A stretch of 64,000 nt of DNA from Saccharothrix sp. NRRL B-16348 (GTDB lineage: Bacteria; Actinomycetota; Actinomycetes; Mycobacteriales; Pseudonocardiaceae). Positions within the stretch are counted from its first letter, which is position 1; each line of letters starts with the position of its first letter. Below are positions 23,018 through 33,600 of the stretch, one piece after another. The stretch covers positions 1 through 64,000 of the forward strand of contig NZ_LGED01000200.1 in NCBI RefSeq assembly GCF_001280085.1, written 5' to 3'. The position numbers were made by a program, and so were the translations under genes. Under the pieces are notes generated by a model that saw only the letters and a list, made by a program, of their open reading frames with translations, was not told the DNA's origin and made no database searches.

Positions 23018-24190
23018 GTGGCGAGCACCACAGGTCGAGGCCGGGCCGAGGAACTGCTGGCCCGGGTGCCTCTCGTCGACGGGCACAACGACCTGCCGTG
23101 GGCGCTGCGCGACCTCGCGCGGGGTGACGAATTCGGTGAAAAGTCAACAGCCGACGCGCCGGTCGTGTCCGCCTCTCCCGTCTCGGTCGTCGACCTGGAG
23201 GTCCGCCAGCCTGCGCTGCAGACCGACCTGGTCCGGGCGCGCGACGGCCGGTTGGGGATGCAGTTCTGGTCCGTCTGGGTCCCCTGCCGACTGGCGGGCG
23301 ACGCAGCCGTCACCGCCGTGCTGGAGCAGGTCGAGCTGGTGCACGACCTCGCCGCGCGTTACCCGGCGCACCTGCGCATCGCGACCACCGCCGACGAGGC
23401 CGAACGGGCCTTCCGGGACGGGCGGATAGCCTCCCTGATCGGCGCAGAGGGCGGACACAGCATCAACGGCTCGTTGGGCGTGCTGCGGGCGTTGCGGCGG
23501 CTGGGCGTGCGGTACATGACGCTCACCCACAACGAGAACACGCCGTGGGCCGACTCGGCGACGGACGAGCCCGTGCACGGCGGGCTGACCGACTTCGGGC
23601 GCGACGTGGTGCGGGAGATGAACCGCGTCGGGATGCTGGTCGACCTGTCGCACGTGGCGCCGTCCACCATGCGTGACGCCCTGGAGGTCTCGACGCGGCC
23701 GGTGGTCTTCAGCCACTCGTCGTGCCGCGCGGTCGCCGACCACCCCCGCAACGTGCCGGACGACGTGTTGGCGCGGCTCCGGGACAACGACGGCGTGTGC
23801 ATGGTGACGTTCGTGCCGCAGTTCCTGTCCCAGGCGTACGTCGACTGGGACGGCCGGCTCAGGGAGGCGATGGAGGTGGCGGGGGAGAACCACAACGACC
23901 TCGAAGCCCGCCACCGGTTCGCGGACGAGTGGCCGGCCGCCGGCCCGACACCGCGCGTGACCATGGAAGACGTAATCACCCATTTGGAGCACGCCCGCGA
24001 GGTGGCCGGTATCGACCACATCGGTTTGGGCGGCGACTACGACGGGACGCGCAGCCTGCCGGAGGGGATGGAGGACGTCTCCTGCTACCCGGACCTGCTC
24101 GGCGCCCTGCTGGACCGGGGGTGGAGCGAGGACGACTGCGCCAAGCTCGCCGGCCTCAACGCCCTGCGCGTGCTTCGCGCCAACGACTGA
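23018..24190 (+). CDS. membrane dipeptidase family (peptidase M19)
   Basis: 390-residue zinc dipeptidase of the renal-dipeptidase family. Metal ligands are visible: H and D in VDGHNDLPW, E in IGAEGGHSI, H in VDLSHVAPSTM, H in FSHSSCRA, and the D of IGLGGDYDG. Members cleave dipeptides, including D-amino-acid ones. There is no signal peptide, so the enzyme is probably cytoplasmic. GTG 23018 follows AAGGAG by six bases; a TTG at 23012 abuts that site and is unlikely. A strong terminator follows. Confidence 0.92.
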   Translation: MASTTGRGRAEELLARVPLVDGHNDLPWALRDLARGDEFGEKSTADAPVVSASPVSVVDLEVRQPALQTDLVRARDGRLGMQFWSVWVPCRLAGDAAVTAVLEQVELVHDLAARYPAHLRIATTADEAERAFRDGRIASLIGAEGGHSINGSLGVLRALRRLGVRYMTLTHNENTPWADSATDEPVHGGLTDFGRDVVREMNRVGMLVDLSHVAPSTMRDALEVSTRPVVFSHSSCRAVADHPRNVPDDVLARLRDNDGVCMVTFVPQFLSQAYVDWDGRLREAMEVAGENHNDLEARHRFADEWPAAGPTPRVTMEDVITHLEHAREVAGIDHIGLGGDYDGTRSLPEGMEDVSCYPDLLGALLDRGWSEDDCAKLAGLNALRVLRAND

Positions 24191-24223
24191 CCCGCCTCGC
24201 AAGGACCGACCCGCCTCGCTGCG

Positions 24224-24257
24224 CAGGGGTCCCCGCCAGGGGACCCCTGTCTTTATT
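24224..24257 (+). terminator. intrinsic terminator after dipeptidase gene
   Basis: An 11-bp stem CAGGGGTCCCC/GGGGACCCCTG (24224-24234 with 24239-24249) with loop GCCA is followed by TCTTTATT. Confidence 0.9.
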
Positions 24258-24338
24258 CTGCCGGCGGGCACCGACGGATTCGGGTGGTCGGACGGGGCCT
24301 GTGGACAACTGTGCGGCAGGCGGCGGCGGCAGGCGGTG

Positions 24339-24875
24339 TCAGCGCAAGGTCGACACGCCGACCGGGGGCAGGCCGACGGCGGTGGCCATGACGTCGAAGA
24401 ACGCGGTGCCGTGGGCGGCCAGGTCGGCGGTTCGGGCGGTCCACGAGGCGCGCAGTTCCAGGTCGTCCGTGCGTGCGGGGCCCGCGATGTCGCCGAACCT
24501 CGCCGACGACGTCTGCGTGACGGTCCCGCCCAGCGCCAGGAACTCCGCGCCGGCCACCTCCAGCGCCTCCACCAGCCACGACCAGCCGACCTCGGGCAGC
24601 AGCGGGTCGGCGGCCAGTTCCGCGTCCAGCTCCACCCGCACGTAGGCGACCAGCCGGAACACGCCCGACCACGCCTCGACCCCGTCCGGGTCGTGCAGCA
24701 GCACCAGCCGTCCGGTGGACAGCTCGTCGGCGGGCCCCGTCACCTCCGCGGTCAACGCGAAGGACCAAGGCGCCAGCCGTTGCGGCGGGCGCACCTCGGT
24801 CAACTCCAGTTCGGGTCGGGTTCGCACCGACCGGAGCGTCGCCACCGCCCGCTGGAACAGTTCGGGCTCCGTCAC
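24339..24875 (-). CDS. DUF3000 family protein
   Basis: 178 residues. It matches the actinobacterial DUF3000 family in length and in segments such as PPQRLAPWSFAL, GRLVLLHDPDGVEAW and FRLVAYVRVELD. The family is nearly always encoded beside hemE and RNase D in actinobacteria, which fits this site; its function is unknown. It is divergent from hemE. Confidence 0.88.
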   Translation of the reverse strand: MTEPELFQRAVATLRSVRTRPELELTEVRPPQRLAPWSFALTAEVTGPADELSTGRLVLLHDPDGVEAWSGVFRLVAYVRVELDAELAADPLLPEVGWSWLVEALEVAGAEFLALGGTVTQTSSARFGDIAGPARTDDLELRASWTARTADLAAHGTAFFDVMATAVGLPPVGVSTLR

Positions 24876-24984
24876 ACCACGGACTGTAGGCCCCTAAACC
24901 TCGGAACGTGAGCGCGGCACGCCGTGCCTGAAGACGCCGCCCGAAGACGTCCTCCGCCCAGCCCGTGGGACGATGGAGAACGAG

Positions 24985-26025
24985 ATGAACGACATCACCG
25001 AAGCCCCGTTGCTCGTCGCCGCACGTGGCGGCAGGCCGTCACGCACCCCGGTCTGGTTCATGCGCCAGGCGGGCCGCTCCCTGCCGGAGTACCGCAAGCT
25101 GCGCGAAGGCACCGCGATGCTGGACGCCTGCATGGACCCGGAGATGGTCTGCGAGATCACCTTGCAGCCGGTGCGCCGCCACGACGTGGACGGCGCGATC
25201 CTGTTCTCCGACATCGTCGTGCCGCTCAAGGCCGCCGGCGTGGACCTGGACATCGTGCCGGGCACCGGGCCGGTGGTGGCCAAGCCGATCTCGACGGAGT
25301 CCGACGTCAAGGCCATCCCGGAGCTGCACGAGGAGCAGGTGCGGCCGGTGGCCGACGCGATCGGGCTGCTCAACGCCGAGCTGGGGGACGTGCCGCTGAT
25401 CGGCTTCGCCGGCGCGCCGTTCACCCTGGCGTCGTACCTGGTCGAAGGCGGCCCGAGCAAGCACCACGAGCGCACCAAGGCGCTCATGCACGGCGACCCG
25501 CACCTGTGGCACGCGCTGCTGGACCGGCTGGCGGGCATCACCGCCGAGTTCCTGCGGGTCCAGGTGCGCGCGGGCGTGAAGGCGGTCCAGCTGTTCGACT
25601 CGTGGGCGGGCGCGCTGTCCGAGCGCGACTACCGCGAGTTCGTCCTGCCGCACTCGACGCGGGTGCTCCAGAGCGTCAGCGGCGTGCCGCGCATCCACTT
25701 CGGCGTCGGCACGTCCGAGCTGCTGCCCGCGATGCGCGAAGCGGGCGCGGACGTGGTCGGCGTCGACTGGCGCACGCCCCTGGACGTGGCGGTCGAGCGG
25801 CTGGAGCGGGCCGCGCCCGACCTGCCGAAGCCGGTGGTGCAGGGCAACCTGGACCCGGCGCTGCTGTTCGCGGGCCTGCCCGCGCTGGAACGCGAGATCG
25901 AGCGCATCAAGCGCGAGGGCCGCGCCGCCGCCGGGCACATCTTCAACCTCGGCCACGGCGTGCTGCCCGACACCGACCCGGACGTGATCACCCGGGCCGT
26001 CGAGCTGGTGCACCGGGCCGCATGA
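24985..26025 (+). CDS. hemE: uroporphyrinogen decarboxylase
   Basis: 346 residues; decarboxylates uroporphyrinogen III to coproporphyrinogen III. Family signatures: [16 protein letters not shown] (substrate-binding Arg), the catalytic Asp in [23 protein letters not shown], and [15 protein letters not shown] near the end. ATG 24985 has GGAG six bases upstream; ATG 24973 is in frame and possible for a leaderless transcript. The stop overlaps the next start as ATGA, opening a three-gene haem operon. Confidence 0.96.
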   Translation: MNDITEAPLLVAARGGRPSRTPVWFMRQAGRSLPEYRKLREGTAMLDACMDPEMVCEITLQPVRRHDVDGAILFSDIVVPLKAAGVDLDIVPGTGPVVAKPISTESDVKAIPELHEEQVRPVADAIGLLNAELGDVPLIGFAGAPFTLASYLVEGGPSKHHERTKALMHGDPHLWHALLDRLAGITAEFLRVQVRAGVKAVQLFDSWAGALSERDYREFVLPHSTRVLQSVSGVPRIHFGVGTSELLPAMREAGADVVGVDWRTPLDVAVERLERAAPDLPKPVVQGNLDPALLFAGLPALEREIERIKREGRAAAGHIFNLGHGVLPDTDPDVITRAVELVHRAA

Positions 26026-27470
26026 GCGCGCCGCGGGTGGCGGTGGTCGGCGGCGGGATCTCCGGTCTCGCCGCCGCGCACCGCCTGCGCCTGCTGCTCG
26101 GTCCGCGGGCCGAGATCACCGTCATCGAGCAGGCCGACCGGCTGGGCGGCAAGCTGCGCACCGGCGAGGTCGGCGGGCGCGCCTACGACGTGGGCGCGGA
26201 GGCATTCCTGCACCGTCGTCCCGAGGCCGCCGGGCTGGTCGCCGAGGTGGGTCTGGCCGGCCAACTGGTCCACCCGACGGCCGCGAGGGCGAGCATCCAC
26301 GCCGCCGGCGACACCCGGCCGATCCCCGCGCACACCCTGATGGGTGTCCCCGCGTCGGTCGACGCCGTGCGCGAGGTGCTGTCGCACGAGGGCCTGCGCC
26401 GGGTCGCCGCCGAACGCGACCTGCCGCCGATCCGGCTGGACGGCGCGGACGTGTCGGTGGGCGCGCTGCTGCGCGAGCGGTTCGGCCCCGAGGTGGCAGA
26501 TCGCCTGGTCGGGCCGCTGCTGGGCGGTGTCTACGCGGGCCGGACCGACGTGCTCGGGCTGCGCGCGACCATGCCGCAGCTGGCCGCCGCGCTGGACTCC
26601 GGCGCCGGCTCGCTGCTGGCCGCCGCCGCGGCCACCGTGCCCGCGCCACCCCGACCGGGTGTCACCCGACCGCCGGTCTTCGGCGCGTTGCGCGACGGCA
26701 TGGCGACGTTGGTCGAGCGCCTGGCGGAGTCGGCCGAGATCCGGCTCGGCCTGCCGGTGCGCGCCCTGGTCCGCCGCGAGCACGGCTGGCGGCTGGAGAT
26801 CGGCTCCGCCGCCGCGCCGACGCACCTGGACGTGGACGGCGTGGTGCTCGCCGTGCCCGCGCCCGCCGCGCGCAAGCTGCTCGCCGACGTCGCGCCCGCC
26901 GCGGCCCGCCGCTACGCCGAGGTCGAGCTGGCGTCGATGGCGGTGGTCGCGCTGGCCCTGCCGCCCGGCACCGAGCTGCCCGAGCGGTCCGGCGTGCTGC
27001 TGGCGGAGGACGAGCGGGCCGCCGACGGCGTGCCGTTCACCGCGAAGGCGTTCACCTTCTCCAGCCGCAAGTGGGCGCACCTGGCCGGCGAGCCGGTGCT
27101 GGTGCGCGGCAGCGTCGGCAGGCACGGCGAGGCGCACCTGTTGCAGCGCGACGACGACGAGCTGGTCGCGGCCGTCCGGCACGACCTGCGCGAGCTGACG
27201 GGCGTCACGGCCCAGCCGATCGACGCCGTGGTCACCCGCTGGGGCGGCGGCCTGCCCCAGTACGGCGTCGGCCACCTGGACGTCGTGCGGGACATCGAGG
27301 ACGCGGTCTCCGAGCTGCCCGGCCTGGCCGTGGCGGGCGCCACGCTGCACGGCGTCGGCATCCCCGCGTGCATCGCGACGGGGGACGCCGCCGCCGCGCG
27401 GGTCGCCGCCCACGTCGCCCGGGAGAGCTCCGACACAGCGTCCGGCGAGGTCGTCGGGCGAGCGCGGTGA
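26022..27470 (+). CDS. cgoX: coproporphyrinogen III oxidase (HemY/CgoX type)
   Basis: 482-residue FAD flavoprotein. The dinucleotide-binding motif [17 protein letters not shown] is at the N-terminus; the C-terminal FAD segment is [20 protein letters not shown]. Annotated historically as protoporphyrinogen oxidase, but Gram-positive enzymes of this type oxidise coproporphyrinogen III to coproporphyrin III. The neighbouring chdC, which acts only in the coproporphyrin route, supports that reading. No ferrochelatase is in the window. Confidence 0.93.
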   Translation: MSAPRVAVVGGGISGLAAAHRLRLLLGPRAEITVIEQADRLGGKLRTGEVGGRAYDVGAEAFLHRRPEAAGLVAEVGLAGQLVHPTAARASIHAAGDTRPIPAHTLMGVPASVDAVREVLSHEGLRRVAAERDLPPIRLDGADVSVGALLRERFGPEVADRLVGPLLGGVYAGRTDVLGLRATMPQLAAALDSGAGSLLAAAAATVPAPPRPGVTRPPVFGALRDGMATLVERLAESAEIRLGLPVRALVRREHGWRLEIGSAAAPTHLDVDGVVLAVPAPAARKLLADVAPAAARRYAEVELASMAVVALALPPGTELPERSGVLLAEDERAADGVPFTAKAFTFSSRKWAHLAGEPVLVRGSVGRHGEAHLLQRDDDELVAAVRHDLRELTGVTAQPIDAVVTRWGGGLPQYGVGHLDVVRDIEDAVSELPGLAVAGATLHGVGIPACIATGDAAAARVAAHVARESSDTASGEVVGRAR

Positions 27471-27483
27471 GAGGATTGGGGCC

Positions 27484-28176
27484 ATGGCCCGCCTGAACTA
27501 CAACGAACTCAACGACACCATCCGCTACACCATGTGGTCGGTCTTCCGGGTGGAGCCCGGTCGCCTGCCCGACGACCGCGGCCCGGCCGCCGCCGAGGCG
27601 CAGGAGTACCTGGACGGCCTCGAGTCCAAGGGCGTCGTGGTGCGCGGCGTGTACGACGTGGCGGGCCTGCGCGCGGACGCCGACTACATGATCTGGTGGC
27701 ACGCCGAGGAGATCGAGCAGGTCCAGCAGGCCTACTCCGGGTTCCGCCGCACCGCCGTGGGCCGCGTGTCCACCCCGGTGTGGAGCCAGGTCGCGCTGCA
27801 CCGGCCCGCCGAGTTCAACCGCAGCCACATCCCGGCGTTCCTGGCGGGCGAGGAAGCGCGCAAGTACGTGTGCGTGTACCCGTTCGTGCGGTCCTACGAG
27901 TGGTACCTGCTGCCGGAGGAGGACCGCCGCCGCATGCTCGCCGACCACGGCAAGGAGGCGCGGGACTACCCGGACGTGCGGGCGAACACGGTCGCGTCGT
28001 TCGCGCTGGGCGACTACGAGTGGATGCTGGCGTTCGAGGCCGACGAGCTGCACCGCATCGTCGACCTCATGCGGCACCTGCGCGGCACGGAGGCTCGTCG
28101 CCACGTGCGCGAGGAGGTCCCGTTCTACACCGGGACCCGCGTGCCGGCCGCCGAGCTGGTCACGAACCTGCCGTAA
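27484..28176 (+). CDS. chdC: coproheme decarboxylase
   Basis: 230 residues of the HemQ/ChdC family, the last step of the coproporphyrin-dependent haem pathway, converting iron-coproporphyrin III to haem b. The catalytic Tyr is in [10 protein letters not shown], and the proximal haem His is in [14 protein letters not shown]. It starts 13 bp after cgoX with the family-typical [21 protein letters not shown]. It overlaps the convergent 28160-28759 gene by 17 bp. Confidence 0.95.
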   Translation: MARLNYNELNDTIRYTMWSVFRVEPGRLPDDRGPAAAEAQEYLDGLESKGVVVRGVYDVAGLRADADYMIWWHAEEIEQVQQAYSGFRRTAVGRVSTPVWSQVALHRPAEFNRSHIPAFLAGEEARKYVCVYPFVRSYEWYLLPEEDRRRMLADHGKEARDYPDVRANTVASFALGDYEWMLAFEADELHRIVDLMRHLRGTEARRHVREEVPFYTGTRVPAAELVTNLP

Positions 28177-28759
28177 GGGCGGCGACGACGCGCTTGGCGT
28201 GGGCGCTGCCGACGTGCGCGCCGAACGTGCCGAGCACGATCCACGAGCCGTCCCGGAAGACCAGGCCGAACCGTCCCCGCGCGACCAGCCGGGGACGGCG
28301 CCTGGCCGCCACCACGACGTCGCGCGGCATCGCCCAGGTCACGGTCATCCGGTCGTCGGCGTTGACCAGGGCGACGACCCGCTGCGCCGTCACGGCGAAG
28401 AAGCTGTGCCCGGTCAGGACCGCTTCGAGCTGCCTGGCCAAGGAACCGACCGGGCCGTAGCACGTGCGCCCGCCGATCCAGCTCTCCGGGAAGTCGCCGG
28501 GCAGGTCGAGCGACGGCGACGCGAACGCCACCCCGCCGACACCGGCCAACGCCTTGCCGACCCAGCCCTTCGGCTCCGGCACGGCCCGGTCCACCCGGTC
28601 GACGACACGGCCCGCGGGCGTGGTCCAGAAGTCCGGTTCGGCCCCGCCGCGCGCGCCGTAGGCCACGCCGACGGACGTGATCGCGAGCAGGGCCTCACCG
28701 GGGGCCAACGCGCGCCGCGCGTCGTCCCCCCACACCTTCAGGTCGTCGACCAGCGGCAT
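28160..28759 (-). CDS. hypothetical protein of ESX-like cluster
   Basis: 199 residues, soluble, no recognised domain. It starts [22 protein letters not shown] and has a central [30 protein letters not shown] segment that reads like a PH-like or YokE-type sensor of its own level, which is a guess. Its ATG overlaps the stop of the WXG gene (TGATG), so it is the last gene of a coupled three-gene unit. Confidence 0.8.
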   Translation of the reverse strand: MPLVDDLKVWGDDARRALAPGEALLAITSVGVAYGARGGAEPDFWTTPAGRVVDRVDRAVPEPKGWVGKALAGVGGVAFASPSLDLPGDFPESWIGGRTCYGPVGSLARQLEAVLTGHSFFAVTAQRVVALVNADDRMTVTWAMPRDVVVAARRRPRLVARGRFGLVFRDGSWIVLGTFGAHVGSAHAKRVVAALTAGS

Positions 28760-29583
28760 CAGTCGTCGTCGGTGGCGTAGTCGTAGACGTCCTTGCCCAT
28801 GTTGAACAGGCCACCCGCCGGTCCGCCCGGCACGGATTCGCCCAGGGCCTGGCCCAGCGGGATGCGGACCGGGGCGGTGTAGATCGACTTGGCGACGCCG
28901 AGCGCGATGCCTTCCTTGCTGAACGTGCCCGCGGCCTTCTTCAGCGCCTTGATCGCCTTCAGGCCCGCCTTGTACGCCTTGGCGGCCTCGGCCAGCTTGC
29001 GGAGCATGTTCGACAGCTTCATCAGCAGGTCGGCCAGCTTCTTCACGATCTTGAAGACCTTGCCGAGGGTGGCGGCGGCCTTGGCGGCGGCGGCTGCGGC
29101 GCCCGCGGCCAGCGACGCGCCGAAGCTGACCACCGAGAGCGCGAGGCTCACCAGCAGGTCGGTCACCAGCATCATGATCAGGTCGATGACGAGGTCGATG
29201 ATCAGGTTCGCCGAGTCGACGCAGCCCTTCGCGGCCTCGACCAGCATCCCGGACGTGTCCTGCACGTTCTGGGCGAGCTGGTCGATCTGCTCCTCGATCT
29301 CGGTCAGCCTGCCGTTGAACTTGTCCGCCGCCGGGCCCTGCCACACGCCGCTCACGGTCTGCCGCGCGCTCGCCTCGTCGGACACGATCGCGCGGATGTC
29401 GGTGGCGGCCTTCTCCCACGCGTCGGCCGCGCGGATCAGGTCGTCCGGATCGCCCGCGACCCAGTCGATGGCTTCCAGGAACGGGTTGAGCAACGGCCGG
29501 ATGATGCCCTGGATCGGACCGGGGCAGCCGTTGAGGAAAGTCTCGATCTTGTTGTTGACCTCGACGGTCGTGCTGGGACTCAT
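28759..29583 (-). CDS. WXG100-like ESX substrate with long C-terminal region
   Basis: 274 residues. The central helical hairpin has the W81-Q-G83 turn (SGVWQGPAADKF), as in WXG100/ESX substrates, followed by LTEIEEQIDQLAQNVQDTS. Two hydrophobic stretches (about 127-175, Leu/Ile- then Ala-rich) and a Lys/Ala-rich tail follow, a layout seen in actinobacterial LXG/WXG-type effectors or pore-like proteins. Its start overlaps the preceding gene's stop as ATGA. Confidence 0.8.
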   Translation of the reverse strand: MSPSTTVEVNNKIETFLNGCPGPIQGIIRPLLNPFLEAIDWVAGDPDDLIRAADAWEKAATDIRAIVSDEASARQTVSGVWQGPAADKFNGRLTEIEEQIDQLAQNVQDTSGMLVEAAKGCVDSANLIIDLVIDLIMMLVTDLLVSLALSVVSFGASLAAGAAAAAAKAAATLGKVFKIVKKLADLLMKLSNMLRKLAEAAKAYKAGLKAIKALKKAAGTFSKEGIALGVAKSIYTAPVRIPLGQALGESVPGGPAGGLFNMGKDVYDYATDDD

Positions 29584-29930
29584 CCGCCCACCTTCGGAAT
29601 CGTCAGCCCTTCGAGGCCTTGGACGATGTCGGTGAGGATCTCTCCGATTCCGCCGTCGACGCCCTCGTAGTCCTCGGCGGTGTCGCGCACCGATTCGGCG
29701 ATGTCCCGCATGGCCTCGGCGCATTCCTTGAGATCGTTCATGGTCGAGGTCACGCGTTCCTCGTACGAGGCGTGGACGTCGCCGCTGGACGGCATCTTGC
29801 CGAACGACTCGCGGCCGACCTTCGCGGCCTCCAGAGCGGCCATGACCTGGTCGAACCGGTCGCCCCGGCGGACCGACGTGCCCGCGAACTCCCGGATGCC
29901 GTCGAGCCTGACGTCGAACTTCGCCGTCAT
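29580..29930 (-). CDS. small EspC/WXG-like partner protein
   Basis: 116 residues, all helical and acidic, similar in size and pattern to EspC/CFP-10-like ESX partner proteins (YEERVTSTMNDLKECAEAMRDIAESVRDTAEDYEGVD). ATG 29930 follows GGGAGGTGGC. It is first of three overlapping genes, so it is probably made in equal amount with the WXG protein and may pair with it. Confidence 0.75.
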   Translation of the reverse strand: MTAKFDVRLDGIREFAGTSVRRGDRFDQVMAALEAAKVGRESFGKMPSSGDVHASYEERVTSTMNDLKECAEAMRDIAESVRDTAEDYEGVDGGIGEILTDIVQGLEGLTIPKVGG

Positions 29931-30058
29931 CGCGCCACCTCCCAATACCGATCCCTCCGACGGTCGCGACCACGCCGTGGTTCCACCGGATCGCGAATTG
30001 TGCCGCCGTTCGGTGCACTAGCCTGCGGCAGACAGTAGTACAGCGGATCGAGGGCGCG

Positions 30059-30619
30059 ATGCGAGAAGATCTCGAACAGAAGCTGGCGCGGATCACCGAA
30101 CTCGCCGAGCGGAAACAGCAGCAGGCCGATGAACTGCAAGGTCAGCTGGCGGGATTGCGGGTGACCAGGAAGTCCGGTGACGGGCTGCTGACCGCGACCG
30201 TGACCGCGAACGGCCAACTGGTCGACCTGCGCATCGACGACCGGGCCCTGCGCAACGGCCGCGAGCTGGCGGCGAACCTGCTGAACCTCGTGTTCCAGGC
30301 GTCGGCGGAGGCGTCGCAGCAGGTGCAGGCGCTGGCCGCGCCGCTGCTGGAGGACAGCTCGATCGACCCGTCCGAGCTGGGCCTCGGCCCGACGCCGCCC
30401 GTGACGCCGGGGATGCCCGGACCCGGTGGCCCGGGCGCGCAGGGCCCTCAGCAGTACCAGGAGCCGCCCCAGACGTTCCAGCAGCCGGTGCGGAACCACC
30501 CGCAGCCGCCGCCTCCTCCGCAGCCGTTCCAGCAGCAACCGCCGCCGCCCGCGCGCCGGCCACCCGTGGACGACGAGCCGGAGGACGGCGGCTCGATCTT
30601 CCGCAAGGACACGTGGTGA
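30059..30619 (+). CDS. YbaB/EbfC family nucleoid-associated-type protein with Pro/Gln tail
   Basis: 186 residues. The N-terminal about 100 residues match YbaB/EbfC (coiled-coil start, then GDGLLTATVTANGQLVDLRID). The C-terminal 70 residues are a Pro/Gln-rich low-complexity tail ending GGSIFRKDTW. Such YbaB variants typically sit next to ESX/WXG genes in actinobacteria, as here (divergent, 128-bp gap), so it is probably an ESX-associated rather than a general nucleoid protein. Confidence 0.85.
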   Translation: MREDLEQKLARITELAERKQQQADELQGQLAGLRVTRKSGDGLLTATVTANGQLVDLRIDDRALRNGRELAANLLNLVFQASAEASQQVQALAAPLLEDSSIDPSELGLGPTPPVTPGMPGPGGPGAQGPQQYQEPPQTFQQPVRNHPQPPPPPQPFQQQPPPPARRPPVDDEPEDGGSIFRKDTW

Positions 30620-30624
30620 CACGG

Positions 30625-30658
30625 GCGGAGGGGCGCCCGACCTCGGACGCCCCTCCGC
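30625..30658. terminator. bidirectional terminator
   Basis: An 11-bp stem GCGGAGGGGCG/CGCCCCTCCGC (30625-30635 with 30648-30658) lies between the convergent YbaB-like gene and the first subtilase. Confidence 0.85.
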
Positions 30659-30670
30659 ACCGGTCCGCCG

Positions 30671-33600
30671 CTACTTGGTGAGCCGGTAGGCCCGGATCAC
30701 CGAGTGTTCGAACGTGTTGCCCTTGCTGTCGGAGCCCTTGGCGCGCAAGGAGGCGAAGCCTGCTTGGTCGGCGTTGCGCACGAGTGCCGCGCCACCGACG
30801 ACGGGGACCTTGGACCACGTCTTGCCGTCGTCGAAGGAGACGTCGACCTCGACCTTGCGCACGCGGCCGTTGTCGGCGCCCTGCTGCTGCTCCACGGTCA
30901 GCGGGATGCGCAGCAGACGTCCGGCGGGCGTGCCGCCGTCCGCGTCGAGCTTGGGGGCGAACCGCACCACCGAGATCGGCAGCTTGCGGATCTCGCCGGT
31001 GGGCGTGGTGTCCGAGCGGAACGTCCACGCGCCGGTGACCCGGGTGCTCAGCTCGGAGATGCCCGGCGCCCGGACGTAGTCGACCTCCGCGCGGTAGTCC
31101 GCCGCGCCACCGGGCACGGTGAACTGCCCGCCCGGCTCCGGGACCTCGCCGATCTTGGTCCCGTCGCGGTAGAGCGCGGTGCGCGCGGTTTGGTGGCGTG
31201 ATCCGCCCAGGTTGTTCGCGCCGTCGTTGAGCAACGGCACGTCCACGAGGAGGTGGTCGCCGACCCGGGCGAGGTACTCGAACCGGGACACAGGCAGTCC
31301 GGGACCGTAGACCGGGAAGTTGAAGCGCTCCTCGCCGCGCTGGCCCGGCCGGTAGGTGCGGTCGGGCGCCGTGTAGTTCGAGACGAAGTCGGACACGCCC
31401 TGGATCTGGTTGAACTGCCAGATCCAGGTGAGGTCGGCGGTGGTGACGTAGTCGACCGCCGCGCCGCCCGGCTTCACCCGGAAGTGCGTCGACCAGCCAC
31501 CGGAGCCGCTGGGACCGACGGCGTTGCCGCCGTGGATGAACTCGTCGGCGGCGGGGCCGGGGCCGAACTTCGTCCGCACCTCGGCCAGCTCGCCCTTGGC
31601 GGGCGCGCGGTCGAAGCCGGTGGGCGCCCGGCCGTGCTCGATCCACGCGAACCGGTAGGCGACGTGCGCGCCGTCCACCGGCTTGCCCTCGTACTGGGCG
31701 CTGATCATGACTTCGAGCTGGTCGGCGGGCAGCGCCGGGCCGCTGTGGCCGATCGTCAGGTGTTCCGGGAACCCCTCGAAGAACGCCACGCCGGACCCGC
31801 TCCGCCGGTTCCCGAGCGTGCGGGTGACGCCGATGTCGCCGATCACCGCCACCGCGTCCGGCTCGGGCGGCGTGACCTTGAGGGGTTTGGCGGTGCGGGC
31901 GTCGAACGTGAGGGAGACGTCGCGGGTGACCGTCAGCGAGGGGTGCGGCAGCACGGCGAGCCTGCCGTCCGCCGGGTCACCGGTGGTCACCATGGCGGAC
32001 ACCAGGTACTCGCCCTTGGGCAGGCGGGTGGTCACGGTGTTGTCGGTGTCCTCCAGGAACGTGAACGTGTCGTTGTCCAGGCCCATCACCACGCCGCTGT
32101 ACTGGGTGGGCGCCGCGCCGTCGGCGTCGAGGAACGTCGCGTCGACCCCGTAGCTCTCGACCTCGCGCTCGACGGCCACCGGCGTGCGCAGGACGTCACC
32201 GGCGACCACCGTGCCGGAGAACGCGCCGTCCGCCGTGCCGACCCTGGTGTCCGCGGTGACGGTCACCTTGGCCTCACCGCCGGCGGGAACGGTGACGGTG
32301 GCCGGACTGACGGTGAACATGCCCGCAGGCGCGGGCTTGCCGTCCGGGCCCTTGGCGTCGACCGACACCGGGAAGGTGACCGGCTCGGTCCCGCTGTTGC
32401 GGTAGGTCAGGTCCTTGGTGACCGGGGTGTCGTCGGTGTGCGGCCACTGCTGGACGCCCATGGACAGGCTCACTGGGTCCGTGGTGACCGTGGTGGTGAT
32501 GGCCTTCGCCAGGTCGACCCGGCCCGCGCCCTGGTCGAACGCGGTGAGTGCCGGGTTGTTCTTGGCCGAGGCCATGAGCGCGGCTTTGATCTGGGCTCCG
32601 GTCCAGTCGGGGTGCTGCTGGGCGATCAACGCCGCGGCGCCCGCCACGTGCGGTGTGGCCATGGAAGTCCCGGACAGCGCCACGTGGTTCTCGTCCACGG
32701 GCGTGCCGATGCTGCCGGTGGCGGCCTTCGCCGCGACGATGTCCACGCCCGGCGCGGTGATGTCGGGTTTGACGGCGCCGTCGCCCACGCGCGGGCCGCG
32801 GCTGGAGAAGTACGCGATGCTGTCGTCCCGCTCGACCGCGCCCACGGTGAGCGCGGCGTCCGCGCTGCCGGGTGAGCCGACGGTGCCGGGACGGCCCGAG
32901 TTGCCCGCGGCGATCACGAACAGCGTGCCGCTCTGGGCGGACAGCGTGTTCACGGCTTCTTCCAGCGGGTCGAGCGTCGGCGAGTCACCGCCGCCCAGGC
33001 TCAGGTTGACCACGTCGGCGCCCTGGTCGACGGCCCACTGCATGCCGCCGAGGATCCACGACTCGGCGCAGCCCTGGAGGACGCACACCTTGCCGTCGAG
33101 GATCTCCGCGTCCGGCGCGACACCCTTGTACTTGGGCCCGTTGCTCGCGATGGTCGCGGCGACGTGCGTGCCGTGGCCGTCGACGTCGGTGGCGTCGGGG
33201 TCTTCGGTGAAGTTCCGCTCCGCGACCTCCTTGCCCGCCAGGTCGGGGTGCGCGCCGTCGACGCCGCCGTCGAGGACCGCGACCTTGACGCCCTTGCCGG
33301 TGTGCCCGGCCTGCCACGCCGTGGGCGCGCCGATCTGGGCGGTGGAGCGGTCGAGGTTCGGCTGGCGCAGGCCGTCGAGCCAGACCTTCTTCACCCCGGG
33401 ATCGTTCACGAGGGCCTGGAACGTTGTGGTGGCGTCGGATTTCGCGGTGTTCGCGGCGACCGCGCCCACGGTGGGCAGCGCGCGGGTGACCTGGACGCCG
33501 GCCCGCGGTTGGTCGCCGGTGATGATCAGCGGCAGGGTGTCGCGCTTGGCGTCGTCGTAGCCGGACTCGACCAGCCCGGTCACGTCGAACAGGCGCAGGT

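Noticed and set aside
23012..23018. TTG 23012 as dipeptidase start
   Set aside because: It abuts the AAGGAG site with no spacer; GTG 23018 has normal spacing.
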